Shown here in pieces: positions 17,276 to 24,419 of a stretch of 64,000 nucleotides of DNA. Positions within the stretch are counted from its first letter, which is position 1. Each line of letters starts with the position of its first letter. The stretch is from Corynebacterium sp. SCR221107 (GTDB lineage: Bacteria; Actinomycetota; Actinomycetes; Mycobacteriales; Mycobacteriaceae): contig NZ_CP115670.1 in the NCBI RefSeq assembly GCF_027886475.1, positions 124,001 through 188,000 on the forward strand, in the 5' to 3' direction. Position numbers and translations under genes: made by a program. The notes below the pieces were generated by a model. That model was not told where the DNA came from. It did not search any database and saw only the letters and a list, made by a program, of their open reading frames with translations.

Positions 17276-17776
17276 ATGGAAAGGCAAGTGGTGGCCGCAA
17301 TACCCACGACCGTGACCGGTGACCAGCTACGCAAGACCGTAGGGACATTTCCCTCCGGGGTCACCATCATCACCACCGTCGATGAAGGCGCGGATATCGG
17401 CCTGACTGTGAGCTCTTTTGCCTCGCTGTCCCTGGACCCGGCGATGGTGATGTTTTCTATCGCAAAGACCTCGGCCAACATCGGCCACTTCCGCCAAGGC
17501 GCGAAGGTTGGGATCTCCGTGCTTGCCGACGACCAGGCCGACCTCGCCTGGCAGTTCTCCCGTCGCGCCGTGGAGCGCTTTGACGGCGTGGACACCTGGC
17601 GCAATAGTGAAGCCAAACTCCTCTCCGGTGCCTCCGCCTGGTTCGACGGCGACATCGCCGATGTCCTGCCCGGCGGCGACCACCTCATCTTCACCGTCAA
17701 CGTCACCGACTGCGGCGCCGACCCCAGCTCACGTCCGCTTTTGTACCTGCGCGGGCAGATGGTGGAGTGGGGTTAG
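17276..17776 (+). CDS. Flavin reductase family protein (FMN-binding split barrel)
   Basis: This 166-residue protein has the flavin-reductase pattern: RKTVGTFPSGVTIITT, GLTVSSFASLSLDPAMVMFSI, and later the SAWFDG block and C-terminal PLLYLRGQM. Members reduce FMN or FAD with NAD(P)H and supply two-component monooxygenases, or act alone. No partner monooxygenase is nearby. The ATG at 17276 was chosen; GTG codons at 17288 and 17291 are alternatives, the second being better placed after AAAGG. Confidence 0.88.
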   Translation: MERQVVAAIPTTVTGDQLRKTVGTFPSGVTIITTVDEGADIGLTVSSFASLSLDPAMVMFSIAKTSANIGHFRQGAKVGISVLADDQADLAWQFSRRAVERFDGVDTWRNSEAKLLSGASAWFDGDIADVLPGGDHLIFTVNVTDCGADPSSRPLLYLRGQMVEWG

Positions 17777-17877
17777 AGATTCGAACCCAACCTTCTGAAC
17801 CGCAAGTTGATTGAAATAGCCTTCTACTTCAATATTTCTAGCCAGCGTTCCCTTCGAGTTTTGCAAGGACACATCCC

Positions 17878-18726
17878 TTATAGTTCTTCATCCTCTTCAG
17901 CTGCTTGCCCCTTGGACCCCGCTCCCCAGTTATTAACGTGTAGCGGGTCTTTCAGGTTTTCCGGGTAGTTGAAAACGCATTGTCTAATGCCATCAACATG
18001 TTCACTAAGACTCGTAGCTACAGTTGCCCACATCGGATCCAGAATGAAATCAATCCCAGAACGACGAGCGTGTTTTGCGGCAGGCACAAAGTCACTGTCC
18101 CCAGTGATCATCACTATCTGATTTACAGTTCCACTCTCAGCAAGAGATGCGATGTCGAGACCGATCCTCATATCAACACCTTTTTGAGTGATTTCGAGTT
18201 TGAAATCCTGTTCTTGCAAATCCTCAACTCGAAGAGTGCCCGCACAAAGCTTTTTCAGCGGTTCTTTTTTTAAGACATAACCATTTTGAGTTTCAAGTTC
18301 CTCACCTCGTCGAAGTGCGACCTTTCTTTTATGTGTCAGAGCTTTGAAGAACTCATTAGTCCATTTGAACTGATCGGTCGCAGCCAAATTTACTTGACTT
18401 CTGGTTAGTGGATGGAAAAGCACCTTCTCAGAAGGCGGGCAGTCGTAATAGAAAATACGGTACAAACTGCTGCGCGACTTACCGATATGACGGCGGGCAT
18501 ACTTCACCATCTCGTTTGCGCGATCCTCGGGCGTCTTTTCTCCGAATAGCGAATAAGCGCGACGTCTGTAGAAACCTCCATCGATCAAAACTGCGGTAAT
18601 CACCGGACGTAAATAAACAGGTCGACTTGCCTCGTTTTCTTGCCGTCGATTCCGCTTCTCTTTCGATCGATTTTGCGCGTACTCTTGATTGACGACTGCT
18701 CCTCGAATGATTAAAGCCCCTGTCAT
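17878..18726 (-). CDS. NYN domain (PIN-like) nuclease
   Basis: This 282-residue protein carries a NYN domain of the LabA/DUF88 type: VITAVLIDGGFYRRRAY, then VDMRIGLDIASLA and ITGDSDFVPAA, supplying the acidic metal-binding residues expected of an RNase fold. The N-terminal 40 residues are basic and the C-terminal tail is acidic (EEDEEL). The ATG at 18726 lies 8 nt after AGGAG. Its base composition is clearly more A+T-rich than the flanking genes and codon use differs, which points to acquisition by transfer. Similar genes occur in phage and defence contexts; its role here is unknown. Confidence 0.85.
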   Translation of the reverse strand: MTGALIIRGAVVNQEYAQNRSKEKRNRRQENEASRPVYLRPVITAVLIDGGFYRRRAYSLFGEKTPEDRANEMVKYARRHIGKSRSSLYRIFYYDCPPSEKVLFHPLTRSQVNLAATDQFKWTNEFFKALTHKRKVALRRGEELETQNGYVLKKEPLKKLCAGTLRVEDLQEQDFKLEITQKGVDMRIGLDIASLAESGTVNQIVMITGDSDFVPAAKHARRSGIDFILDPMWATVATSLSEHVDGIRQCVFNYPENLKDPLHVNNWGAGSKGQAAEEDEEL

Positions 18727-19131
18727 CGGCATCACTCCTGATTGGTGGAGGGTCAACGGCAAGGGGCGTTGGTTATCAGGCTAGCACCGTGCGGAGCTAA
18801 ATTGTCAACCAATTCCTCAAGTCATAGTAAAAATTAAGCTTAATTGGATTTACGACGCATAACACCTTGAAATAGCTTTACGCTGCGGTCAGTTAAGAAT
18901 AGTCTCCTACCTGCCTATACCCCTGATGTTGTTTAACCAACTGTCCACAATGTGCGGGCAACCCCAGAGTCGCTTTGGTTTTATCTGATGTTGTTGGTGA
19001 TGTGGCAAAGCAGTTTAAGAAGTTGATGAGAGATTTCTTTAACTGATGGTGTGGCACAGGTTCGTCGGTAAGCTGGGGTGAAGCGACTACTTCTTTGCTG
19101 CACGTTTGTTGATCAAGTAGAAAGGCCCGCC
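18727..19131. other. A+T-rich gene-free interval beside the NYN gene
   Basis: This stretch is low in G+C and has no credible open reading frame, terminator or repeat copy. It continues the unusual composition of the NYN gene and ends near the YbjQ gene, so it looks like the other part of the same foreign islet. Confidence 0.6.
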
Positions 19132-19455
19132 ATGATCGTCACTACCACCGCCACCGTCGATGGGAAGCAGATTTCCCAGTACCTGCGCATCGTTGCGGGG
19201 GAGACGATCGTGGGTATCAACGTGTTCAAGGACTTCGCAGCGGGTATCCGCAACTTGGTGGGTGGGCGCAGCCAGGCCTATGAGGAAGAGGTTAACCGCG
19301 CGCGTGAGACGGCGTTGGCGGAGATGGTTGATCGTGCGATCGCGCTCGGCGCGGATGGGGTCGTGGGTGTGGACATTGATTATGAGACCCTGGGCACGGA
19401 TAACGGCATGATGATGGTCACGGCCACCGGCACGGCCGTGAAGTTCGCGCTCTAA
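19132..19455 (+). CDS. YbjQ family protein (UPF0145 / heavy-metal-binding domain)
   Basis: This 107-residue cytoplasmic protein matches UPF0145: [61 protein letters not shown], and a C-terminal TATGTAV strand. It forms a pentameric barrel in homologues; no enzymatic function is established. AAAGG lies 6 nt before the ATG at 19132. It is followed after 50 bp by the S4-domain gene. Confidence 0.9.
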   Translation: MIVTTTATVDGKQISQYLRIVAGETIVGINVFKDFAAGIRNLVGGRSQAYEEEVNRARETALAEMVDRAIALGADGVVGVDIDYETLGTDNGMMMVTATGTAVKFAL

Positions 19456-19482
19456 GAGGGGCAAGGCCACGGGGTGTGTCGC

Positions 19483-19505
19483 GCCCACCAGTTAGACTGG
19501 TGGGC
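19483..19505. promoter_or_regulatory. 10-bp-arm palindrome over the promoter of the S4-domain gene
   Basis: GCCCACCAGT (19483-19492) and ACTGGTGGGC (19496-19505) are perfectly inverted around TAG. The centre coincides with the -10 box and the right arm ends at the base before the start codon, so it could be an operator, or a hairpin when read from the upstream gene. Confidence 0.65.
19493..19498 (+). promoter_or_regulatory. -10 box of a probable leaderless transcript
   Basis: TAGACT ends 7 nt before the ATG at 19506. Confidence 0.5.
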
Positions 19506-19796
19506 ATGCAAGCCTTCGATGTCACGATCCGTGACCAAGAGATCAAGCTGGGACAATTCATCAAGCTCGCCAACCTTGTGGAGACCGGTGGCGCGGCCAA
19601 GGAGGTCATCGCGGAGGGGCAGGTGACCGTCAACGGCACCGTGGACACCCGCCGTGGGAAGACTTTGCGCGACGGTGACGTTGTGTGTGTCGGCCCCCAA
19701 TGCGCCCGCGTGGTGGCAGGCGTCGAGGATGATGACTACTTCGACGAGGCCACAGCCGATGATGACTTTGACCCCGAAGTATGGAGGAACATGTAA
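19506..19796 (+). CDS. S4-domain RNA-binding protein (YbcJ/YaaA-like)
   Basis: This 96-residue protein is one S4 RNA-binding domain (IKLGQFIKLANLVETGGAAK, EGQVTVNGTVDTRRGKTLRDGDVV) followed by an acidic tail (DDDYFDEATADDDFD). Small S4 proteins of this group bind structured RNA; the target is unknown. The ATG at 19506 appears to be leaderless and is covered by a palindrome. The stop codon overlaps the start of the VOC gene (TAATG). Confidence 0.85.
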   Translation: MQAFDVTIRDQEIKLGQFIKLANLVETGGAAKEVIAEGQVTVNGTVDTRRGKTLRDGDVVCVGPQCARVVAGVEDDDYFDEATADDDFDPEVWRNM

Positions 19797-20614
19797 TGCC
19801 CGCCTTCCAAGCCGCCTCAGGCATGCCCTATTGGATCGACCTGACCACCTCTGACGTGCGCAAGTCGGTGCACTTTTACTCCGAGATCCTAGGCTGGGAG
19901 GTAAGCGAGGTCAGTGATGGCTACCGCATGGCGCGCGTGCAGGGTCTTCCCGTCGCGGGCTTCGTCCAGCGCCCGGAGGACAACAACCAGCCGGATACCT
20001 GGGTCACCTACTTCCTGGCCGAGGACATCGACGCTGATTGCGCGAAGGTTGTGGAGCTCGGCGGTCGGGTGCTGGCCCAGCCGACCGAGGTGCAGCTGGG
20101 CCAGATGGCGATCGTGGTGGACACCGCGGGTGCGATGTTCGGCCTGATCCAGCCGGGTGGGGAGGATTCCTTCATCGCTGCCGGTGAGCCGGGCACCCCG
20201 GTCTGGCACGAGCTCACGGCTGTGTCGGCCTACGACAAGGCCTGCGAGTTCTACCCGGCGCTGTTCGAGTGGTCAACGGCCACGATGGAGGGCGAGGGCT
20301 TCAACTACACCACCGCGCTTGTCGATGGTGCCGCCTTCGCGGGCATCTTCGACGCCAAGGGGCAGTTCCCGCCGCAGGTACCGAGCTTCTGGCAGACCTA
20401 CCTCGGCGTGCTCGACATCGACGCCGCCGTGGCCAAGGTGCCTGAGCTCGGCGGCGAGGTCATCCGTGAGCCGTGGGATTCCGAGTTCGGACGCATGTCG
20501 ATCATCGCCGACGCCACGGGTGCGACCGTGACGCTGTGCCAGGTCGATGAGCCGGTGGAGGAAGGCCGCGAGTCCGACCCGCTGGAGGGCATCGACGTGG
20601 AGGGCATGCTCTAA
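19796..20614 (+). CDS. Two-domain VOC (glyoxalase-fold) protein, CFP-30B-like
   Basis: This 272-residue protein holds two vicinal-oxygen-chelate domains in tandem: residues about 8-120 (WIDLTTSDVRKSVHFYSEIL) and 140-260 (WHELTAVSAYDKACEFYPAL). Both contain the typical SVHFY/ACEFY helix and a late GA(M/T)xxL strand. The architecture resembles mycobacterial CFP30B (Rv0577). The ATG at 19796 overlaps the S4 gene stop; GGAGG lies 8 nt upstream inside that gene. It is probably translationally coupled. Substrate unknown. Confidence 0.88.
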   Translation: MPAFQAASGMPYWIDLTTSDVRKSVHFYSEILGWEVSEVSDGYRMARVQGLPVAGFVQRPEDNNQPDTWVTYFLAEDIDADCAKVVELGGRVLAQPTEVQLGQMAIVVDTAGAMFGLIQPGGEDSFIAAGEPGTPVWHELTAVSAYDKACEFYPALFEWSTATMEGEGFNYTTALVDGAAFAGIFDAKGQFPPQVPSFWQTYLGVLDIDAAVAKVPELGGEVIREPWDSEFGRMSIIADATGATVTLCQVDEPVEEGRESDPLEGIDVEGML

Positions 20615-20667
20615 GCATTGACTGCGTTGTGCGCGGTTGCTGCGCGCTCGTTTATGCGTTCACCGTG

Positions 20668-20703
20668 GGTGTCGGGCAGGGGTTGTAAATGCTTGCCGAC
20701 GCC
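20668..20703. repeat. Inverted pair of the dispersed repeat (copies 7 and 8) forming a hairpin
   Basis: A degenerate plus-strand copy (20668-20680, preceded by CACCGT) faces a perfect minus-strand copy (20691-20703, followed by ACGGTG). Together they form a stem of about 15 bp with a loop of about 20 nt between the VOC gene and the alkyltransferase-like gene. Confidence 0.65.
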
Positions 20704-20733
20704 CACGGTGTCTTTCGTGAAGGAGTCCTTGTC

Positions 20734-21039
20734 TTGCCCATGAATCCGGGAGAACTTGAGCTACCCGATGCCGTTGAGGCGGTGCTGGCGGCGTGTGAGA
20801 AGATCCCCGCGGGGATGGTCGCAAGCTATGGGGACATAGGCCAGCAGTGCGGGCTAGGCCCGCGCCAGGTCGGGCGGATCATGGTGGAGTATGGGCACCT
20901 TGTGTGCTGGTGGCGGGTGGTGCGCGCCGACGGCTCCTCGGCGGTAGCCGAGCGCGCCCGGAGCTACTGGGATGACGAAGGCATCGCCCACGACGGGGCT
21001 AAGGTCGTGATGAGGGCTCATCGTTTCCGGGGGTGGTGA
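20734..21039 (+). CDS. Alkyltransferase-like (ATL/MGMT family) DNA-binding protein
   Basis: This is a 101-residue MGMT C-terminal-domain protein (VLAACEKIPAGMVASYGDIG, GPRQVGRIM). Where true O6-methylguanine methyltransferases have the PCHR acceptor cysteine it has CWWRVVRADG, with tryptophan in place of the catalytic cysteine, as in alkyltransferase-like proteins that mark O6-alkylguanine for nucleotide excision repair. AAGGAG is 8 nt before an in-frame TTG at 20734, better placed than for the ATG at 20740. It is the third alkylation-damage gene in this window. Confidence 0.85.
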   Translation: MPMNPGELELPDAVEAVLAACEKIPAGMVASYGDIGQQCGLGPRQVGRIMVEYGHLVCWWRVVRADGSSAVAERARSYWDDEGIAHDGAKVVMRAHRFRGW

Positions 21040-21046
21040 ACCGTTG

Positions 21047-21059
21047 GGCGTCGGAAAGC
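21047..21059 (+). repeat. Dispersed intergenic repeat, copy 9
   Basis: GGCGTCGGAAAGC preceded by AACCGTT, 8 bp after the stop of the alkyltransferase-like gene. Confidence 0.7.
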
Positions 21060-21063
21060 AAAA

Positions 21064-21083
21064 ACCACCGCTTGCGCGGTGGT
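21064..21083 (-). terminator. Terminator of the amine oxidase gene
   Basis: ACCACCGC (21064-21071) and GCGGTGGT (21076-21083) form a perfect stem with a 4-nt loop; on the minus strand a run of five T residues follows. It could work for both converging genes. Confidence 0.75.
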
Positions 21084-21097
21084 GAGGCTCGGCGATG

Positions 21098-22297
21098 CTA
21101 CTCGGCGGGCGTGTGCGAGGCGAGTGCGAAGAACTCCGGGCGCAGGCTGGTGTCGCCGGTGATGGCGAGCTGGGCGGCGAGCTGACCGAAGTAGGGGGCG
21201 AACTTCATGCCGGTGCCGCTCATGCCCACGGCCATGGTGATGCCGGTTGAGGGATCGGTGTCGATGATGGCGTGGCCATCGGCGGTAAATCCGTCGTGGT
21301 GCATGGTCAGACGCGCGACATCCGGGTAGAAGTCAGGCACCACCTCAGCCACACGCTGGCCGAACTCCTGGAGCTGATCGTCGGTGAGCGTCTGGTTGAT
21401 CTGGGAGGGGTGCTCAAACAGCGTGTCGCTAAACATGGAGCTCGAGAACTTCACCGTGTAGCCGTCGATGCTCGGGGCGCCGTAGATGTGGAAGCTGGTG
21501 CCATCCGGATTCGGGCGGTCATAGAGGAAGATCGGGAGGTTGTCCGGCATGAAGGCCTCCGGGTTCTTCGGCATGAACCAGGTCAGCGGGAGCGGCTTGA
21601 CGCCGACCAATGCCCGGGTAGCCGGGATGAGCTCCCCGCACCAGGAACCAGTGGTGACGATGACCTTCTTGGCATGCACGGTGCCGCGGCTGGTGCGGAT
21701 GACCACCTTTTCCCCGGTGGGGTCGATGGCGAAGACCTTGGTGTGGGTCCACAGCTGCGCGCCGTTTCGAAGCGCCTGCTCGGTGGCGGTGGCCACGGCC
21801 ACCTCCGGGCGGATGCCGCCGCCCTGCGGGTCGACGATGCCGACGTCATCGCTATGGATGGAGAACTGCGGGAAACGCTTCGCCAACTGCTCCGCGTCCA
21901 AGTACTCGTGCGGCAGGTCGAACTCGGCTATGACCTCCTTGGTTGCCTTGATTGTCTCGAAGGAATCCGGGCCGATAGACAGCGCGCCGATGGGAAGGAA
22001 CACGTCGCGGCCGGACTTCTCATTGAGATCAAGCCACAGCTTCCGGGCCTTCTGGGCGAACGGGATGAACTCGCCCCCCTCCTTCAACGCCACGCGGAAC
22101 AGGCGGGACTCGCCGGCGTAGCTGCCGCGGACGTGAACCCGGCCGAACTGCTCGATGCCTAGGATGCTGGCGTCCGGGGCTGCCTCCGACAGCTGCCACA
22201 GCGCCATCGATCCCATCGTGCCCACGCCGAGGACGGCGTAGTCGACTGTGGTGGCATCTGTGGCTGCATCAGCGGTAGTGGATGCGTGCGTGCTCAT
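21098..22297 (-). CDS. SolA-like FAD-dependent amine oxidase (N-methyltryptophan/sarcosine oxidase family)
   Basis: This 399-residue flavoprotein has the dinucleotide-binding motif VLGVGTMGSMAL (about residues 22-33), the HVRGSYAGESRLFRVAL segment typical of monomeric sarcosine oxidase and N-methyl-L-tryptophan oxidase (SolA), and C-terminal GFTADGHAIID with GMSGTGMKFAPYFG, the covalent-flavin and closure region. These enzymes oxidise secondary N-methyl amines to the primary amine, formaldehyde and H2O2. It lies downstream of the OCD-like gene on the same strand, separated by 362 bp that include a possible small gene and a stem-loop. The true substrate is unknown. Confidence 0.87.
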   Translation of the reverse strand: MSTHASTTADAATDATTVDYAVLGVGTMGSMALWQLSEAAPDASILGIEQFGRVHVRGSYAGESRLFRVALKEGGEFIPFAQKARKLWLDLNEKSGRDVFLPIGALSIGPDSFETIKATKEVIAEFDLPHEYLDAEQLAKRFPQFSIHSDDVGIVDPQGGGIRPEVAVATATEQALRNGAQLWTHTKVFAIDPTGEKVVIRTSRGTVHAKKVIVTTGSWCGELIPATRALVGVKPLPLTWFMPKNPEAFMPDNLPIFLYDRPNPDGTSFHIYGAPSIDGYTVKFSSSMFSDTLFEHPSQINQTLTDDQLQEFGQRVAEVVPDFYPDVARLTMHHDGFTADGHAIIDTDPSTGITMAVGMSGTGMKFAPYFGQLAAQLAITGDTSLRPEFFALASHTPAE

Positions 22298-22381
22298 GAT
22301 GTGTGCGTTCCTTCTTCGTATCCTGCTGTGAGAAAAGCGGTGGAGTAAAGCTCAAACTCAAAAAAATTGTGTGCAATACAA

Positions 22382-22416
22382 TCAAGGGGGCAACCTGATG
22401 TGAGTCGCCCCCTTGA
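22382..22416 (-). terminator. Strong stem-loop between the OCD-like and SolA-like genes
   Basis: TCAAGGGGGC (22382-22391) and GCCCCCTTGA (22407-22416) are perfectly complementary with a 15-nt loop. On the minus strand only TTGTATTG follows, so it may be a partial terminator or an mRNA-stabilising element that sets the ratio of the two genes. Confidence 0.65.
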
Positions 22417-22428
22417 CTGCGGTTGTAT

Positions 22429-22614
22429 TCACGCGCAATGGCCTCCACCGTGGGACGGCTGATATGCCGCGGCGGCTGCCTCCGCCACTGATGCTTTGGC
22501 GGCTTTCGTAGCTGTGGAGGCCGTGGTGGCCGTGGAGGTCGTGGTGGCGCTGCCGGGTTCTGTGGCACACGCACATGCCCGGCGGGCCGTGGCGTAGCTG
22601 GGTATCCGCTTCAT
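22429..22614 (-). CDS. Possible small Ala/Thr-rich peptide gene (61 aa)
   Basis: The frame starts 45 bp after the OCD-like stop codon and ends just before the stem-loop. The peptide has a basic start (MKRIPSYATARRACACATEPG), an Ala/Thr/Ser/Lys-rich middle, and ends HGGGHCA, so it has a CAC pair and a terminal Cys near glycines and histidines. There is no convincing ribosome-binding site, and low complexity could mimic coding. It could be an unrecognised small subunit or cofactor peptide of the amine oxidase locus, or chance. Confidence 0.3.
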   Translation of the reverse strand: MKRIPSYATARRACACATEPGSATTTSTATTASTATKAAKASVAEAAAAAYQPSHGGGHCA

Positions 22615-22659
22615 GGCCTGGTGGGGCCTGAGGTGCGGAATGGGGAGTTGGCTGCTCGT

Positions 22660-23850
22660 TTATGCCAGCTCTGGGGTCTCCCAGACATTGAGCCAAGTGC
22701 CAATTCCCTTGGCGCGGGCGTTTTCGTACACGTGGGAAGCCCACGCGACATCCTCGACCGGCATGCCACCGATGGAGTAGAGGATGACATCGTCCTCGCT
22801 GGTACGGCCAGGCTTGGTGCCGTTGATGATCTCGCCGATATCGGTGATGCGGCCTGGGGCGATGACGCCGTCGCGCTCGAGCTCCAAGAACTTGTTACCG
22901 ATGATGCCCACGGTCTCGAAGGTGTTCGGGGTGAACTCCTCCATCCAGGTCTGATAGAGGCCGCGGTGGTCGAGAACCATCTTGACGTTGTCATTGTTGA
23001 GGTACTCGGTGGGCACGTCGGCGCAGCCCGGGAAGGTGATCAGCGTGCCCGGCGCAATCCATTCGGCCTCAATACGCGGGTAGAAGGCCACACCCGCGCC
23101 GGTGGTGGCGCAGACGGAGACGATGTCGGAACCGCGGACGGCCTCCTCGATGGTCTCCACCGGAATAACGGTGGAGATCTGCGGCAAGGTCTTGTGTATC
23201 CAGTCGCTAAACTCATCGATGCCGCGTTGGGAACGCCCCTTGATCTTGACGGTATCTAGACCTGGGCGGGCGGCGACGAAGGCCTCGAGCGCGGTGCGAC
23301 CCATCACGCCTGGTCCGATGATGGCGGCGACTGTGGCATCGGCCTTGGCCAGGTGGCGTGCGCCCACGCCGGAGATGGCTCCGGTGCGATAAGCCGACAG
23401 CAGGTTTGCGCTCATGATCGACAGCGGGGCGCCGGTGACGGAGTCATTCAAGATGAACATGTGGATGGAACGCGGCAGGCCGACGTTGCGGTTTTCCACG
23501 TTCGAGCCGTACCACTTCACGCCCGAGCGGTTGATGGAACCGCCCAGGTAGGCAGGCATCGCCATGAAGCGCCGATCTGGGCCGGCCAGCGGCATGTTCG
23601 GGTGATCCGAGGTCTCCGGGAAGTTCACCATCGCGCCGTGGGAATCGGCGGTCTGGCCGGCCATGCGGTAGTCCCCCTTGGCCAGGCAGCTAAATACTTC
23701 CTCCATGACATCAACGCAGGCGGGCATGTCCTTGACGCCTGCGGCGACCATCTCCGGTTCGCTCAGGAACAGGGTATCGATACGCGGGGAGGTGGTGGCC
23801 TCAGAGGCAACGGCGGTAGCAGAAGCAACGTCGACGAGAGCAGTGCTCAT
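22660..23850 (-). CDS. Ornithine cyclodeaminase / mu-crystallin family protein (possible amine oxidase subunit)
   Basis: This 396-residue protein has the OCD-family Rossmann domain (AAIIGPGVMGRTALEAF, about residues 185-201), the substrate-region block GGSINRSGVKWYGSN, and SRSQRG-like KIKGRSQRG. It is longer than typical OCD (about 330) with an extended N-terminus and an insertion of VRGSDIVSVCATTG character. Close relatives beside SolA-like oxidases are often annotated as tyramine oxidase subunit B, an annotation I recall but cannot verify here. A joint role with the downstream oxidase is inferred from operon position. Its promoter region faces that of the APC permease. Confidence 0.8.
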   Translation of the reverse strand: MSTALVDVASATAVASEATTSPRIDTLFLSEPEMVAAGVKDMPACVDVMEEVFSCLAKGDYRMAGQTADSHGAMVNFPETSDHPNMPLAGPDRRFMAMPAYLGGSINRSGVKWYGSNVENRNVGLPRSIHMFILNDSVTGAPLSIMSANLLSAYRTGAISGVGARHLAKADATVAAIIGPGVMGRTALEAFVAARPGLDTVKIKGRSQRGIDEFSDWIHKTLPQISTVIPVETIEEAVRGSDIVSVCATTGAGVAFYPRIEAEWIAPGTLITFPGCADVPTEYLNNDNVKMVLDHRGLYQTWMEEFTPNTFETVGIIGNKFLELERDGVIAPGRITDIGEIINGTKPGRTSEDDVILYSIGGMPVEDVAWASHVYENARAKGIGTWLNVWETPELA

Positions 23851-23870
23851 TTCGGACTCCTATCAAGTAA

Positions 23871-23891
23871 TTCCAATGCATCCAGTTGGAA
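23871..23891. promoter_or_regulatory. TTCCAA-N9-TTGGAA inverted repeat
   Basis: It lies 20 bp upstream of the OCD-like start codon. The half-site recurs at 24040-24052, which suggests a regulator binding both places. Confidence 0.5.
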
Positions 23892-24039
23892 GTCCCCTTA
23901 AGGCACTTTCCTTGCTGTGGGGCCGTATCGGTGTGCGGTCCCTGATAGTTGTGATCAGTGATTGGGTATTGGAACGTGGAAGAAGCATCGGACACCCGCG
24001 ACCGGCGCGACGGTAGTTTGGCGCTGGGGTGTGTACTTC

Positions 24040-24052
24040 TTGGAAGTTCCAA
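24040..24052. promoter_or_regulatory. Perfect palindrome TTGGAAGTTCCAA
   Basis: A 13-bp perfect palindrome in the same regulatory gap, with half-sites matching those next to the OCD-like gene. Confidence 0.55.
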
Positions 24053-24066
24053 TGCCTAGGATTAAA

Positions 24067-24092
24067 CACTTTCTGTAGCCCAATAGAAAGTG
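24067..24092. promoter_or_regulatory. CTAT-N6-ATAG operator 1
   Basis: Arms CACTTTCTGT and ATAGAAAGTG are separated by 6 nt and match at 9 of 10 positions. It is followed by GGGGGT, as are the next two related sites. Confidence 0.65.
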
Positions 24093-24107
24093 GGGGTGAG
24101 GGTGTAT

Positions 24108-24121
24108 CTATCATACTATAG
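24108..24121. promoter_or_regulatory. CTAT-N6-ATAG operator 2
   Basis: CTAT, six bases, ATAG; its centre is 35 bp from operator 1. Confidence 0.5.
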
Positions 24122-24153
24122 GTTTAAATTCCCTGCTCGGAGCCATGTTTTTA

Positions 24154-24171
24154 TTCTATAAAGTGATAGAA
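24154..24171. promoter_or_regulatory. CTAT-N6-ATAG operator 3
   Basis: TTCTAT and ATAGAA with a 6-nt centre, a perfect palindrome of 6-nt arms. Confidence 0.65.
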
Positions 24172-24194
24172 ACATGGGGGTAGGTTCTATCTAC

Positions 24195-24208
24195 CTATTG
24201 ATTGATAG
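24195..24208. promoter_or_regulatory. CTAT-N6-ATAG operator 4
   Basis: CTAT, six bases, ATAG, followed by AAAA; an extra TTCTAT half-site lies at 24185-24190. Confidence 0.55.
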
Positions 24209-24419
24209 AAAAAGCGGGGGTTAGTATTTCCCCATTCAACAAACACCGGTTGAACAAGCACATACCGATTCCCCCACCCGGCATGAGGGGGCCGCACAAG
24301 CTCGCAATGCTGGGTAGTCAATGGGAAGAAATTCGGATGGCCACCGCGTCACGTCCGCTGCGAGTTTCCGGCCGCAGGCGGGTGGCCTTCATACTGAGCT
24401 CGAAGGAGAGGGGAGAAAG

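Larger units (their letters stand above)
23851..24419. other. Long divergent regulatory region with many palindromes
   Basis: This 569-bp gap separates the divergent OCD-like and APC permease genes and contains no gene. It holds two TTCCAA/TTGGAA palindromes on the OCD side, four CTAT-N6-ATAG palindromes in the middle, an inverted repeat TTCAAC/GTTGAA (24235-24254), and a strong ribosome-binding region before the permease. Such density points to control by at least two regulators. Confidence 0.8.

Noticed and set aside
17772..17800. A tRNA-like T-arm on the minus strand (revcomp of GATTCGAACCCAACC) at the edge of the NYN islet, possibly an attachment site
   Set aside because: Only four of five T-stem pairs form, no acceptor or anticodon arms can be built, and there is no direct repeat at the other end of the islet.
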